DNA from: Oleispirillum naphthae
Lineage (GTDB): Bacteria > Pseudomonadota > Alphaproteobacteria > Rhodospirillales > Rhodospirillaceae
NCBI GenBank assembly: GCA_027864655.1
Contig: JAQAZG010000001.1
Coordinates: 405,708 to 469,707 of the forward strand
Direction: 5' to 3'
DNA length: 64,000 nucleotides
The notes below the pieces were generated by a model. It was not told where the DNA came from. It made no database searches and was given only the letters and a program-made list of their open reading frames with translations. The translations under genes and the position numbers were made by a program. This document shows, in pieces, positions 57,473 through 64,000 of this stretch (positions are counted from its first letter, which is position 1; each line of letters opens with the position of its first letter).

Positions 57473-58927
57473 GTGTCCGCATCCCCGCTCGCCGCGCTTT
57501 CCCCCGCCGCCCTGTGGTCCGCCTTCGCCGACATCTGCGCCATTCCGCATCCCTCGCGGCACGAGGCCGCGGTGATCGCGCACCTGCGCGACCGCGCCGC
57601 CGCCAAGGGCCTTTCCGCCGAGATCGACGTCAAGGGCAACCTGATCGTGCGCAAGCCCGCCACGCCGGGCCGCGAAGGCCGCCCGGGGGTGATCCTCCAG
57701 GCGCATGTGGACATGGTGCCGCAGGCCAACGCCGCGACGCAGCACGACTTCCGCGCCGACCCGATCCGCCCGCGGGTGGAGGGCGATTGGGTCTACGCCA
57801 CCGGCACCACGCTGGGGGCCGACAACGGCATCGGCGCCGCCGCGATGCTGGCGCTGATGGAGGATGCAACCCTGCCCCACGGGCCGCTCGAATTCCTCTT
57901 CACCGTGGAGGAGGAGATCGGCCTCAACGGCGCGCGCGCCGTCGCCCCCGGCGTGCTGAAAGGCTCGATTCTGCTCAACCTCGACAGCGAGGACGAAAGC
58001 CGCATCACCATCGGCTGCGCCGGCGGCCGCGACCTCGCCATCCACCTGCCGATGGCGCGGCAGGCTCCGCCCGCCGGGGCGGCGGCGCTCTCCGTCGCCA
58101 TCCGCGGGCTGAAGGGCGGGCACTCCGGCCTCGACATCCACAAGGGCCACGGCAACGCCATCCGCCTGCTGGCGCGGATGCTGCGCGCCGCGGCGGACGC
58201 CGCGCCGTCGCTGCGCCTCGCCGCGATGTCCGGCGGCTCGGCGCGCAACGCCATCCCGCGCGAGGCGGAAGCCGCCATCCTGCTCGACCCCGCCGAGGCC
58301 GCCGCGGCCAAGGCCGCCATCGCCGCCGTCGAGGCGGAGGCCGCGGCCGAAATCGCCGCCGCCGACCCCGGCCTGACCGCCGCGATCGCCGCGGCCAAGC
58401 CCGCCCCGGCCTTTTCCGCCACGGAAACCCTGGCCTTCCTGCGCGCGCTCAACGCCTGCCCGGACGGCATTGCGCGCCTCAGCGACAGCCTGCCCGGCAC
58501 GCCGGAAACCTCCAGCAACGTCGGCGTGATCGCCGCGGCGGACGACGGCGTGCGCATCGTCTGCATGGTGCGCAGCAGCGTGGACGCGGCGCGCGACGCG
58601 CTGTGCGGCCGCATCGCCGACGCCTTCGCCCTGGCGGGCGGCAGCTGCGCGCCGGGCGCGCCCTACCCCGGCTGGCGGCCCGACCCGGACGCGCCGATCC
58701 TCTCCCTGCTCTCCCGCGTCTACGCGGCGCAGAAGGGCAACCCGCCGGAAATCTCCACGGTGCACGCGGGCCTGGAATGCGCCATCCTCGGCGCCGCCTA
58801 TCCCAACTGGCAGATGGCCTCGATCGGCCCCAATATCCGCGCACCCCACTCGCCGGACGAACGCGTCGGCATCGAAAGCGTCGCCAACTTCTGGAACCTG
58901 ATCGCCGGCACGCTGGCGGAGGTTTGA
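57473..58927 (+). CDS. pepD: Beta-Ala-His/Xaa-His dipeptidase PepD (M20 family)
   Basis: The 484-residue metallopeptidase hydrolyses dipeptides such as beta-Ala-His. M20 metal ligands are visible: VILQAHVDMVPQ with His near residue 78, GTTLGADNGIGAAAMLALMED with Asp, FTVEEEIGLNGA with the Glu pair, and HAGLECAILGAAYPNWQMASIGPNI near the end. The internal GRDLAIHLPM and GGHSGLDIHKGHGNAIRLLARML blocks fit PepD dimerisation. GTG start at 57473. A paired-hairpin element starts immediately after the stop. Confidence 0.93.
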   Translation: MSASPLAALSPAALWSAFADICAIPHPSRHEAAVIAHLRDRAAAKGLSAEIDVKGNLIVRKPATPGREGRPGVILQAHVDMVPQANAATQHDFRADPIRPRVEGDWVYATGTTLGADNGIGAAAMLALMEDATLPHGPLEFLFTVEEEIGLNGARAVAPGVLKGSILLNLDSEDESRITIGCAGGRDLAIHLPMARQAPPAGAAALSVAIRGLKGGHSGLDIHKGHGNAIRLLARMLRAAADAAPSLRLAAMSGGSARNAIPREAEAAILLDPAEAAAAKAAIAAVEAEAAAEIAAADPGLTAAIAAAKPAPAFSATETLAFLRALNACPDGIARLSDSLPGTPETSSNVGVIAAADDGVRIVCMVRSSVDAARDALCGRIADAFALAGGSCAPGAPYPGWRPDPDAPILSLLSRVYAAQKGNPPEISTVHAGLECAILGAAYPNWQMASIGPNIRAPHSPDERVGIESVANFWNLIAGTLAEV

Positions 58928-59052
58928 AAAACCAAAACTTTGCGAGGGGTCTTGGACCCCTCGCGCAGCGCGATAAGACCGTCACGCGGCGAAAAACCCG
59001 TTATGAGGGGTGCGGGGAGACCGAGTCTCCCCGCAAAGTTTTTATTTTATAC
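58928..59052. repeat. Paired-hairpin intergenic element, copy D
   Basis: Left arm: AAACCAAAACTTT then perfect hairpin GCGAGGGGTC-TTG-GACCCCTCGC (58942-58964). Right arm: GCGGGGAGAC-CGA-GTCTCCCCGC (59012-59034) followed by AAAGTTTTTATTTTAT. The arms lie closer together than in A and B. Convergent pepD and the DUF gene flank it, so it is well placed to end both. Confidence 0.85.
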
Positions 59053-59057
59053 CCCGC

Positions 59058-60092
59058 TCACAGCGGTGCGTTGTCCACCTTCGGCGCGAGGGCCTGGAAC
59101 AGGCGGGCGGGGTCGGCGAGGTCGGGGCCCGCCTGTAGCCCGGCCGGGCCGCGCTGCAACAGCAGGAGCGGCGCGGCGGCGGTGGTGCGGATGCGCAGCG
59201 GCTTGCCCTGATAGGCGAAGGGCTCCAGCGCCTTGGCCATGGTTTCGGTGAATTCCGGCGGCATCCAGGGCTGGGTCCCGGTGCGGATGTCCGCCTGCAC
59301 CGCCGTGACCTGTTCGCGCACGATATCGTCCACCGGACGGCTGTCGCCGGTGTCCTTGGCGTGGATTTCGGCATGGCGGCGCACGCCGCCGAGATCGGTC
59401 ATGGTGAAACCGAAATCGCCGAGTTCCACCTTCTCGATGGTTTTGCCCACGGTCTGGCCGAACAGGGCGACGGCGATCATCGGCGGCACGCCGCTTTGCA
59501 GCGCGTCGCGTCCCCAGACGCCGACGTCGCGCAGGGTGGCCGCGGAAAGGCCGCCCACCGTCAGCTTGGTGGAGAAGGCCACGTAGTTGCGCAGTGTCAG
59601 CCCGCCCGCGAGGCGCAGGCGCTTCGCCGCATCGTCCATGTGATAGGCGAAGTCGAGATCGACGAGGAGTTCCTCGACGCCGTTGTCGAGCATCTCCTGG
59701 GCGTCCGCGGCATAGCCGCAGGAAGCCCCGGTCTCGGCGCAGTCCTTGCTCCACTGCGCGAAGGCGAGGTGCACGCCCCGCACCCCGACCACGGCGTCGC
59801 GCAGGAGTCCCTGGGAATCCTCGGCGAGGTCCGCCATCTCCACCCGGTCGATGCGCCAGACCACCGTGCCTTCCTCGCTGTAGGCGAGGTCCGCCACGGT
59901 GACGCCGCGCGAGAACGGCGAGACCGTCACCGCGCCGTAGCGCACGGACTCGGCAACGCCGAGGTCCGCCAACTGCGCATCGAGGCGCGCCCGCGCCTTG
60001 CCCTCCGCCACGTGCTCGAACGCCTTGAAACCGCCGAAGGCGAGCACGCCGAGCGCCGCCACCGCCACACCGATCTTGCCGCTGCGCCGCAT
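59058..60092 (-). CDS. Hypothetical protein with N-terminal anchor, unrecognised
   Basis: The 344-residue protein starts MRRSGKIGVAVAALGVLAFGGFKAFEHVAEG with one membrane/signal-anchor helix; the rest looks periplasmic and beta-rich (YGAVTVSPFSRGVTVADLAYSEEGTVVWRIDRVEMADL; LRLAGGLTLRNYVAFSTKLTVGGLSAATLRDVGVWG). Two Cys in DCAETGASCGY could form a disulfide. The pattern recalls AsmA-like or DUF945-like envelope proteins but no firm match is claimed. ATG at 60092 has AAGGAG upstream; a GTG at 60110 would put the RBS inside the gene. Confidence 0.65.
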   Translation of the reverse strand: MRRSGKIGVAVAALGVLAFGGFKAFEHVAEGKARARLDAQLADLGVAESVRYGAVTVSPFSRGVTVADLAYSEEGTVVWRIDRVEMADLAEDSQGLLRDAVVGVRGVHLAFAQWSKDCAETGASCGYAADAQEMLDNGVEELLVDLDFAYHMDDAAKRLRLAGGLTLRNYVAFSTKLTVGGLSAATLRDVGVWGRDALQSGVPPMIAVALFGQTVGKTIEKVELGDFGFTMTDLGGVRRHAEIHAKDTGDSRPVDDIVREQVTAVQADIRTGTQPWMPPEFTETMAKALEPFAYQGKPLRIRTTAAAPLLLLQRGPAGLQAGPDLADPARLFQALAPKVDNAPL

Positions 60093-60194
60093 TCCTGCCT
60101 TCTCCTTCACGCCGGGAAAGCCGCATCAGAGCATGCCGCCGGATGCCTGTCCAGCCGTCGCCGCGCGCACAAAATCGCATGTCGCTCAGATTGT

Positions 60195-60208
60195 GTGAAG
60201 CGCTTCAC
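60195..60208. promoter_or_regulatory. 14-base perfect palindrome
   Basis: GTGAAGCGCTTCAC is a full palindrome in the 240-base gap between rlmJ and the anchored protein gene, about 103 bases upstream of the latter's start. A second half-site GGCTTCAC follows at about 60223. It could be an operator for the anchored protein gene; the binding protein is unknown. Confidence 0.4.
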
Positions 60209-60322
60209 TGATTTACCTCCGGCTTCACGGGATACTCTCTTCCGGCTGGTTTGTGGTTTCGACACCCCTCGACATCCCCTCATCTCCCGTCGGCCCACAG
60301 ACGTACCATCCCTAAAGGCCCA

Positions 60323-60354
60323 GAAGCCCCGGTCACTCCCACGACCGGGGCTTC
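60323..60354 (-). terminator. Terminator at the end of rlmJ
   Basis: GAAGCCCCGGTC / GACCGGGGCTTC form a perfect 12-bp stem with an 8-base loop. It overlaps the last codons and stop of rlmJ (TGA at 60333-60335). Confidence 0.75.
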
Positions 60355-61172
60355 ACCTCTGCGGAGGAGAAAAAGCGCAACTCGGGGCGTCCGCCGAATC
60401 CGGCGGTTTCGAGCCAGGCGCCGATTTCCTCCGCCTCTTCCTTCAGCTTCCACGGCGGATTGACCACGGCGACGCCCGAGCCGTAGAGGCCGCGCCCGCC
60501 CTCCGGCGCGCGGCGATGCCATTCGCTGATCAGAAGCTCGGGAAAGCCCGCCCCGGCCAGCGCCGCGACCAGGGCCTCGTGCCGCCCTTCCGGCAGCAAC
60601 GGATACCACACCAGGAACACTCCGGCGCGCCAGCGCGCGAACGCCTTGGCCACCGCGGCGGGCACGCTGCGGTATTCGTCCTTCACCTCGTAGGCCGGAT
60701 CGATCACCACGACGCCGCGCTTTTCCGGCGGCGGCACGAGCGCCACCAGAGCCTCCAGCGCATCGCGGCGGTGCAGATGGACGCGCGCATCGCCCCGCAT
60801 CGCGCGCTTCAGCGCGGCGAAGGCCTGGGGGTGCAGTTCCACCGCCAGCAGGCGGTCGTTCTGCCGCATCAGGCGGCGCGCGATCTCCGGCGAGCCGGGA
60901 TAGGCCGCCGCATCGGCCGCCAGGGCGGCATAGGCCGCCGCCGCATCGGGCGCGCCGGGGAGCGCGCGGAAGCGCGCCACGCCCTCGGCCGCCTCCCCCG
61001 CGGCGAGGGATTCCGCCGACGCCAGATCATAAATGCCTTCCCCGGCGTGGGTGTCGATGACGCAATAGGGCGACGCCTTGCGCCCGAGCGCCAGGAGAAC
61101 CCGGGTGAGCAGCAGGTGTTTGTGCACGTCGGCGAAGTTTCCGGCGTGATAGCGGTGGAGATAGCTCAGCAT
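60333..61172 (-). CDS. rlmJ: 23S rRNA (adenine2030-N6)-methyltransferase RlmJ
   Basis: The 279-residue enzyme methylates A2030 of 23S rRNA. It begins MLSYLHRYHAGNFADVHKHLLLTRVL, the characteristic RlmJ N-terminus, and has a SAM-binding region VIDTHAGEGIYDL, VELHPQAFAALK and the catalytic VVVIDPAYEVKDEY (DPPF/DPAY type). C-terminal GRGLYGSGVAVVNPPWKL is also typical. The ATG at 61172 gives this N-terminus; the longer frame has no RBS. Confidence 0.93.
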   Translation of the reverse strand: MLSYLHRYHAGNFADVHKHLLLTRVLLALGRKASPYCVIDTHAGEGIYDLASAESLAAGEAAEGVARFRALPGAPDAAAAYAALAADAAAYPGSPEIARRLMRQNDRLLAVELHPQAFAALKRAMRGDARVHLHRRDALEALVALVPPPEKRGVVVIDPAYEVKDEYRSVPAAVAKAFARWRAGVFLVWYPLLPEGRHEALVAALAGAGFPELLISEWHRRAPEGGRGLYGSGVAVVNPPWKLKEEAEEIGAWLETAGFGGRPELRFFSSAEVKPRSWE

Positions 61173-61274
61173 CGCATGCGCCCAACGGTGGAGAGGCCCC
61201 GGCACTCTGCCAAAGCTCTCCCCCGGTTGTCCACGGGCACGATCGGGCAACGCGGATTTCCGCGCGGATTCGGC

Positions 61275-61745
61275 TCAGAGCAGGTTTTTGCCGTCCGTCA
61301 GTTCCCGCCGGACCTGGGCCGACAGGGCGCGCAGGCCGATGCGGCGTTCCGCCTTGCCCGTGAAGGCGCGCATCAGGTCGCCGTAGAGCCGCGCCATCAG
61401 GCGGATGCAGCGGCCGTCCTCGAGGCAGACGTCCTCCTCCGCCGCGAGCATCTGCAGGTTTTCGAAGATGGTTTCCAGAAGCTCCTCGTCGGGATCGGCC
61501 TGCACGGCGAGAACCCTGTCCCCGGCCGAACCGCGGCCGGCGATCAGCCAGTCCAGGGAAACCTGCAACAGGTCCGACAGACGCACCAGATTGTCGGAAG
61601 ACGGAAAGCTGACGCCGCGCTCCCACCCCGCCACCGTGGTCAGGGGACAGTTCAGGTGCGTCGCCAGTTCCGCACGAGTCATCCCAGCGCGCGCTGCGAT
61701 CAGACGCTCGGCAAAGGGGGTTCTGGGCTTCAAGCGCCGGGCCAT
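61275..61745 (-). CDS. XRE-family HTH transcriptional regulator
   Basis: The 156-residue protein has an N-terminal Cro/cI-type HTH: FAERLIAARAGMTRAELATHLNCPLTTVAGWERGVSFPSSDNLVRLSDLLQVSLDWLIAG. The C-terminal half (DPDEELLETIFENLQMLAAEEDVCLEDGRCIRLMARLYGDLMRAFTGK) is helical and lacks a known sensor. Start M at 61745 gives the standard MARRLKPRTPF N-terminus. It is divergent from the second chemoreceptor, with a repeated operator-like sequence between them. Confidence 0.85.
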   Translation of the reverse strand: MARRLKPRTPFAERLIAARAGMTRAELATHLNCPLTTVAGWERGVSFPSSDNLVRLSDLLQVSLDWLIAGRGSAGDRVLAVQADPDEELLETIFENLQMLAAEEDVCLEDGRCIRLMARLYGDLMRAFTGKAERRIGLRALSAQVRRELTDGKNLL

Positions 61746-62220
61746 GGGATCATCCTCCCGAGCGCGCAACCCTTTCCGGTTGCAAATACGCGGTCATACG
61801 ATTTTTTAATCGAGGGCACTGACGGCGCAAAAATACAGCGCACGCGAAGTACGGACACGACAGCATTTCGTGTATTGCGTTTAACGAAAAACGCGTTTAA
61901 CGTTTTTCTGCACATGGCGACCTCCGGCCCCGGCACGGCGTTCGAGTATGATTTGGAGTTTCCACGTCTCACGGCTCGAACGGTCGGCTCAGGGACCACG
62001 GCTTCTCCCCCCTCAAGGGAAAGCTACAGGGTTGTTTTGTCTCTCGGGCAACGAATTATTCACTCTGCACGAGGCGTTCGGCGATTGCCACAAATCCTTT
62101 TAGAGGTTTTTCCTCGAGGGTTTTCCAGTCTGGCGCGTACTACCTTCGAACTATGCCATTCCCTGGTTTCTCCCTTGAGGCGGCTTTTTTTCCGCGACAC
62201 GCAATAGGGAGCAACACGTC
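61746..62220. other. 475-base intergenic region with operator-like repeats
   Basis: No convincing gene is seen. The region is AT-richer than the flanks. It holds a direct repeat CGTTTAACG at 61878-61886 and 61894-61902 (16 bases apart), together with the inverted repeat AAAAACG/CGTTTTT (61887-61893, 61901-61907). The rest includes T-rich stretches (for example a run of Ts near 62186) ahead of the chemoreceptor ATG, which has GGGAG upstream. Likely the divergent promoter region for the XRE regulator and the chemoreceptor. Confidence 0.5.
61878..61907. promoter_or_regulatory. Repeated CGTTTAACG operator candidate
   Basis: Two identical CGTTTAACG sites with 16-base period plus an embedded AAAAACG/CGTTTTT inverted repeat, 133 bases upstream of the XRE start. 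This layout fits a self-binding site for the XRE repressor; the evidence is sequence symmetry only. Confidence 0.45.
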
Positions 62221-64000
62221 ATGCGATGGTTCGACAACCTGAAACTGGGACGCAAATTGCTGCTGGTGTTCGCCTTGCTGACGGCGTTCGTGGCGGCGAT
62301 GGGCGGCAGCGCCTTGCAGCAGATGTCCCGCATGAGCGCCGCGACGTCGGAGCTATCGCAAGTCCGTATGCCCGGGATTCAGGTCAACGGAGAAATTCGC
62401 TACCTCCTGGCGGCCCGCCGGACCCTGGAATACATGCATGTCCTCTCCACCGACGATGCCGAAATGAAAACCTTCGAGGGCCAGCATACCAATTATTTGA
62501 AGGCGTTGGATGCATTACGCAAGAGTTACGGCACGCTTCTCACCTCGGAGCGCGGCAAGGCGCTGCTCGCGCAGTTCGAGGCGCGCTACGCCGCCTACGA
62601 CAAGGACGTCGCGCCGGTGATGGCGCTCTCCCGCGCGCACCAGCCCGCGGAGGCCGCCGCCCTGATGAACGGCAAGCTGCGCAGCGACTTCCTCGCCATG
62701 TCCAAGGAGTTCGAGGATCTGGGCAAGCTCACCGCGGAAGCCGGGCAGCAATCCGCCGCCGCCGCCGTGGAGGTGGAAAACACCGCGCGCACCGCCACCA
62801 TCCTCATCCTCGGCGTGGTGGTGGCGCTGGCGGTCGGCGCGGCGCTGACGCTCAAGTCCGGCATCGCCGTGCCGATCCTGGCGATGACCGAGGCGATGCG
62901 CCGCCTCGCCGCGGGCGACAAGAGCATCGAAATTCCGGCGCGCGGCCGCACCGACGAGGTCGGCGCGATGTCCGCCGCGGTCGAGGTGTTCAAGCGGAAC
63001 GCCATCGAGGCGGACCGCCTCGCCGCCGAGCAGGAGGCGGCGCGCGCCGCCCAGATGAGCCGCGCCGCGACGATCGAAACCCTGACCCGCGACTTCGACT
63101 CCCAGGTGTCGCAGGTGCTCGGCGTGGTCACCGGGGCGTGCACCGAGCTGGACGCCACGGCGCAGAACCTCTCCGCCACCGCCGAGCAGACCAACCGCCA
63201 GGTCGGCACGGTGGCCGCGGCATCGGAACAGGCCTCCGCCTCGGTGCAGACCGTGGCGACCGCGGCGGAGGAGCTTTCCGCCTCGATCGGCGAGATCGGC
63301 CGTCAGGTCGATACCGCCAGCAGGATATCCCAGAACGCCGCCGACGAGGCGCGGCGCACCAACGACGTGGTCAAGGCCCTGGCCGAAAACTCGGCGCATA
63401 TCGGCACCGTGGTCAACCTGATCAACGACATCGCCAGCCAGACCAACCTCCTCGCCCTCAACGCCACGATCGAGGCGGCGCGCGCCGGCGAGGCGGGCAA
63501 GGGCTTCGCCGTGGTCGCGGGCGAGGTGAAGAACCTCGCCAACCAGACGGCGCGGGCGACCGAGGAGATCGGCAACCAGATCGGCGCAGTGCAGGAGTCC
63601 ACCGGCAACGTGGTCACCGCGATCGCCCGGATCGTCACCGATATCGGCGAACTCAGCGAGATCTCCGCGGCGATCGCCGCCGCGGTGGAGGAACAGTCCG
63701 CCGCCGCGGTGGAGATCGCGCGCAACGTGCAGCAGGCCGCGATCGGCACCCAGGAGATCTCTTCCAACATCTCCGGCGTCAGCGAGGCGGCGGGCGAAAC
63801 CGGCGCCGCGTCGCGGCAGATGCTCGCCGCCTCGCAGTCCCTGGCGGGAGAGGCGGTGAGCCTCAAGACCGTCGTCGAGAACTTCCTGAACGGCGTGGGG
63901 GGGGGCGGGCCCCCCCCCCCCCCCGGGGTCCGGGGCACGGAGAACGCCGAAGGCGTTCGTAGGGACGTTGCCGAAGGCAACGGTCCGAGGCGAAGCCGAG
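62221..64000 (+). CDS. Methyl-accepting chemotaxis protein with 4HB-type sensor, 3' end lost or altered
   Basis: The frame runs from the ATG at 62221 (GGGAG RBS) to the window end with no stop, about 593 residues. It has TM1 ([17 protein letters not shown]), a four-helix-bundle-like periplasmic sensor (~30-180), TM2 ([19 protein letters not shown]), HAMP, and the signalling tip [20 protein letters not shown]. The normal end of such proteins is near NFLNGV (about residue 559, 63895). Instead the frame enters a G9-C-G3-C15 run encoding GGGGPPPPP and then low-complexity Arg/Glu-rich residues. This may be assembly error or a mutable tract. Confidence 0.88.
   Translation, partial: MRWFDNLKLGRKLLLVFALLTAFVAAMGGSALQQMSRMSAATSELSQVRMPGIQVNGEIRYLLAARRTLEYMHVLSTDDAEMKTFEGQHTNYLKALDALRKSYGTLLTSERGKALLAQFEARYAAYDKDVAPVMALSRAHQPAEAAALMNGKLRSDFLAMSKEFEDLGKLTAEAGQQSAAAAVEVENTARTATILILGVVVALAVGAALTLKSGIAVPILAMTEAMRRLAAGDKSIEIPARGRTDEVGAMSAAVEVFKRNAIEADRLAAEQEAARAAQMSRAATIETLTRDFDSQVSQVLGVVTGACTELDATAQNLSATAEQTNRQVGTVAAASEQASASVQTVATAAEELSASIGEIGRQVDTASRISQNAADEARRTNDVVKALAENSAHIGTVVNLINDIASQTNLLALNATIEAARAGEAGKGFAVVAGEVKNLANQTARATEEIGNQIGAVQESTGNVVTAIARIVTDIGELSEISAAIAAAVEEQSAAAVEIARNVQQAAIGTQEISSNISGVSEAAGETGAASRQMLAASQSLAGEAVSLKTVVENFLNGVGGGGPPPPPGVRGTENAEGVRRDVAEGNGPRRSR
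63897..63928. repeat. Long G/C homopolymer tract
   Basis: G9-C-G3-C15-G4 at the position where the chemoreceptor should end. The C15 run is by far the longest homopolymer in the window. Either an artefact or a slippage-prone site. Confidence 0.9.
63942..63997 (+). repeat. Three consecutive hairpins with GAA loops
   Basis: GAACGCC-GAA-GGCGTTC (63942-63958), GTTGCC-GAA-GGCAAC (63967-63981, extendable by GGAC/GTCC with a bulge) and GGC-GAA-GCC (63989-63997, cut by the window edge). All share a GAA triloop. Confidence 0.7.

Noticed and set aside
61914..62207. 97-codon frame (MATSGPGTAFEYD...) in the XRE-chemoreceptor gap
   Set aside because: No ribosome-binding site, no recognisable domain, arginine/serine-rich random-like composition and it lies in a promoter-type region.

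Overview
The window is 64 kb of very GC-rich bacterial DNA, densely coded on both strands. Gene order and content point to an alphaproteobacterium, most likely of the Rhodospirillales. The evidence is the run yebC-ruvCAB-ybgC-tolQRAB-pal-cpoB-tilS-ftsH-folP-glmM, a HisZ-type histidine regulatory subunit beside purA, a DUF2336 protein, rluD next to rpoH, and zapA next to a 6S-like RNA and a 5-formyl-THF cyclo-ligase. No phage, transposase, integrase, CRISPR array, rRNA or plasmid function was seen. Both window edges cut methyl-accepting chemotaxis genes.

Layout. 0-7 kb: a truncated NIT-type chemoreceptor, hemG, and a probable heme uptake locus (TonB-dependent receptor plus hmuTUV) with a shared near-palindromic motif in front of both transcription units. 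7-12.4 kb: DUF2336 protein, YciA-type thioesterase, two tRNA-Glu genes, a JAMM protease-like protein, rluD and rpoH. 12.4-15 kb: a two-gene unit of a membrane-anchored pseudokinase and a small membrane protein. 15-35.7 kb: a long leftward housekeeping block covering purine, histidine, thiamine, UDP-GlcNAc and folate synthesis, FtsH, TilS, the Tol-Pal envelope system, the Ruv resolvasome, YebC, YmdB, 6S RNA and ZapA. 35.8-46 kb: a mixed section with enoyl-CoA hydratase, thiE, a Met-rich secreted peptide behind a Fur-like box, a LysR regulator, an AbrB-type permease, glmS, glmU, gph, tRNA-Val and an MFS exporter. 46.4-52.7 kb: a slipin, then an apparently sigma54-controlled catabolic cluster (BKACE-type beta-keto acid cleavage enzyme, 3-hydroxyacyl-CoA-type dehydrogenase, AtoE-type permease, sigma54 activator). 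52.7-62 kb: DUF123 nuclease-like protein, a polar amino acid ABC transporter, an EamA exporter, pepD, an unknown anchored protein, rlmJ and an XRE regulator. 62.2-64 kb: a second chemoreceptor that runs into a long G/C homopolymer and a set of tiny hairpins.

Connections. glmM, glmS and glmU together give the route from fructose-6-P to UDP-GlcNAc. tolQRAB-pal-cpoB is a complete Tol-Pal system. hmuTUV and the receptor form one import route across both membranes. The BKACE, dehydrogenase and AtoE genes read as uptake and oxidation of a short beta-hydroxy or beta-keto acid, probably switched on by the sigma54 activator encoded next to them.

The most notable non-coding structure is a family of four dispersed intergenic elements, near 33.2, 40.2, 53.1 and 58.9 kb. 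Each has GACCGAGTC-type hairpins, and T-rich outer flanks that would make it a two-way terminator. One copy supplies the C-terminal codons and stop of the ymdB homologue.
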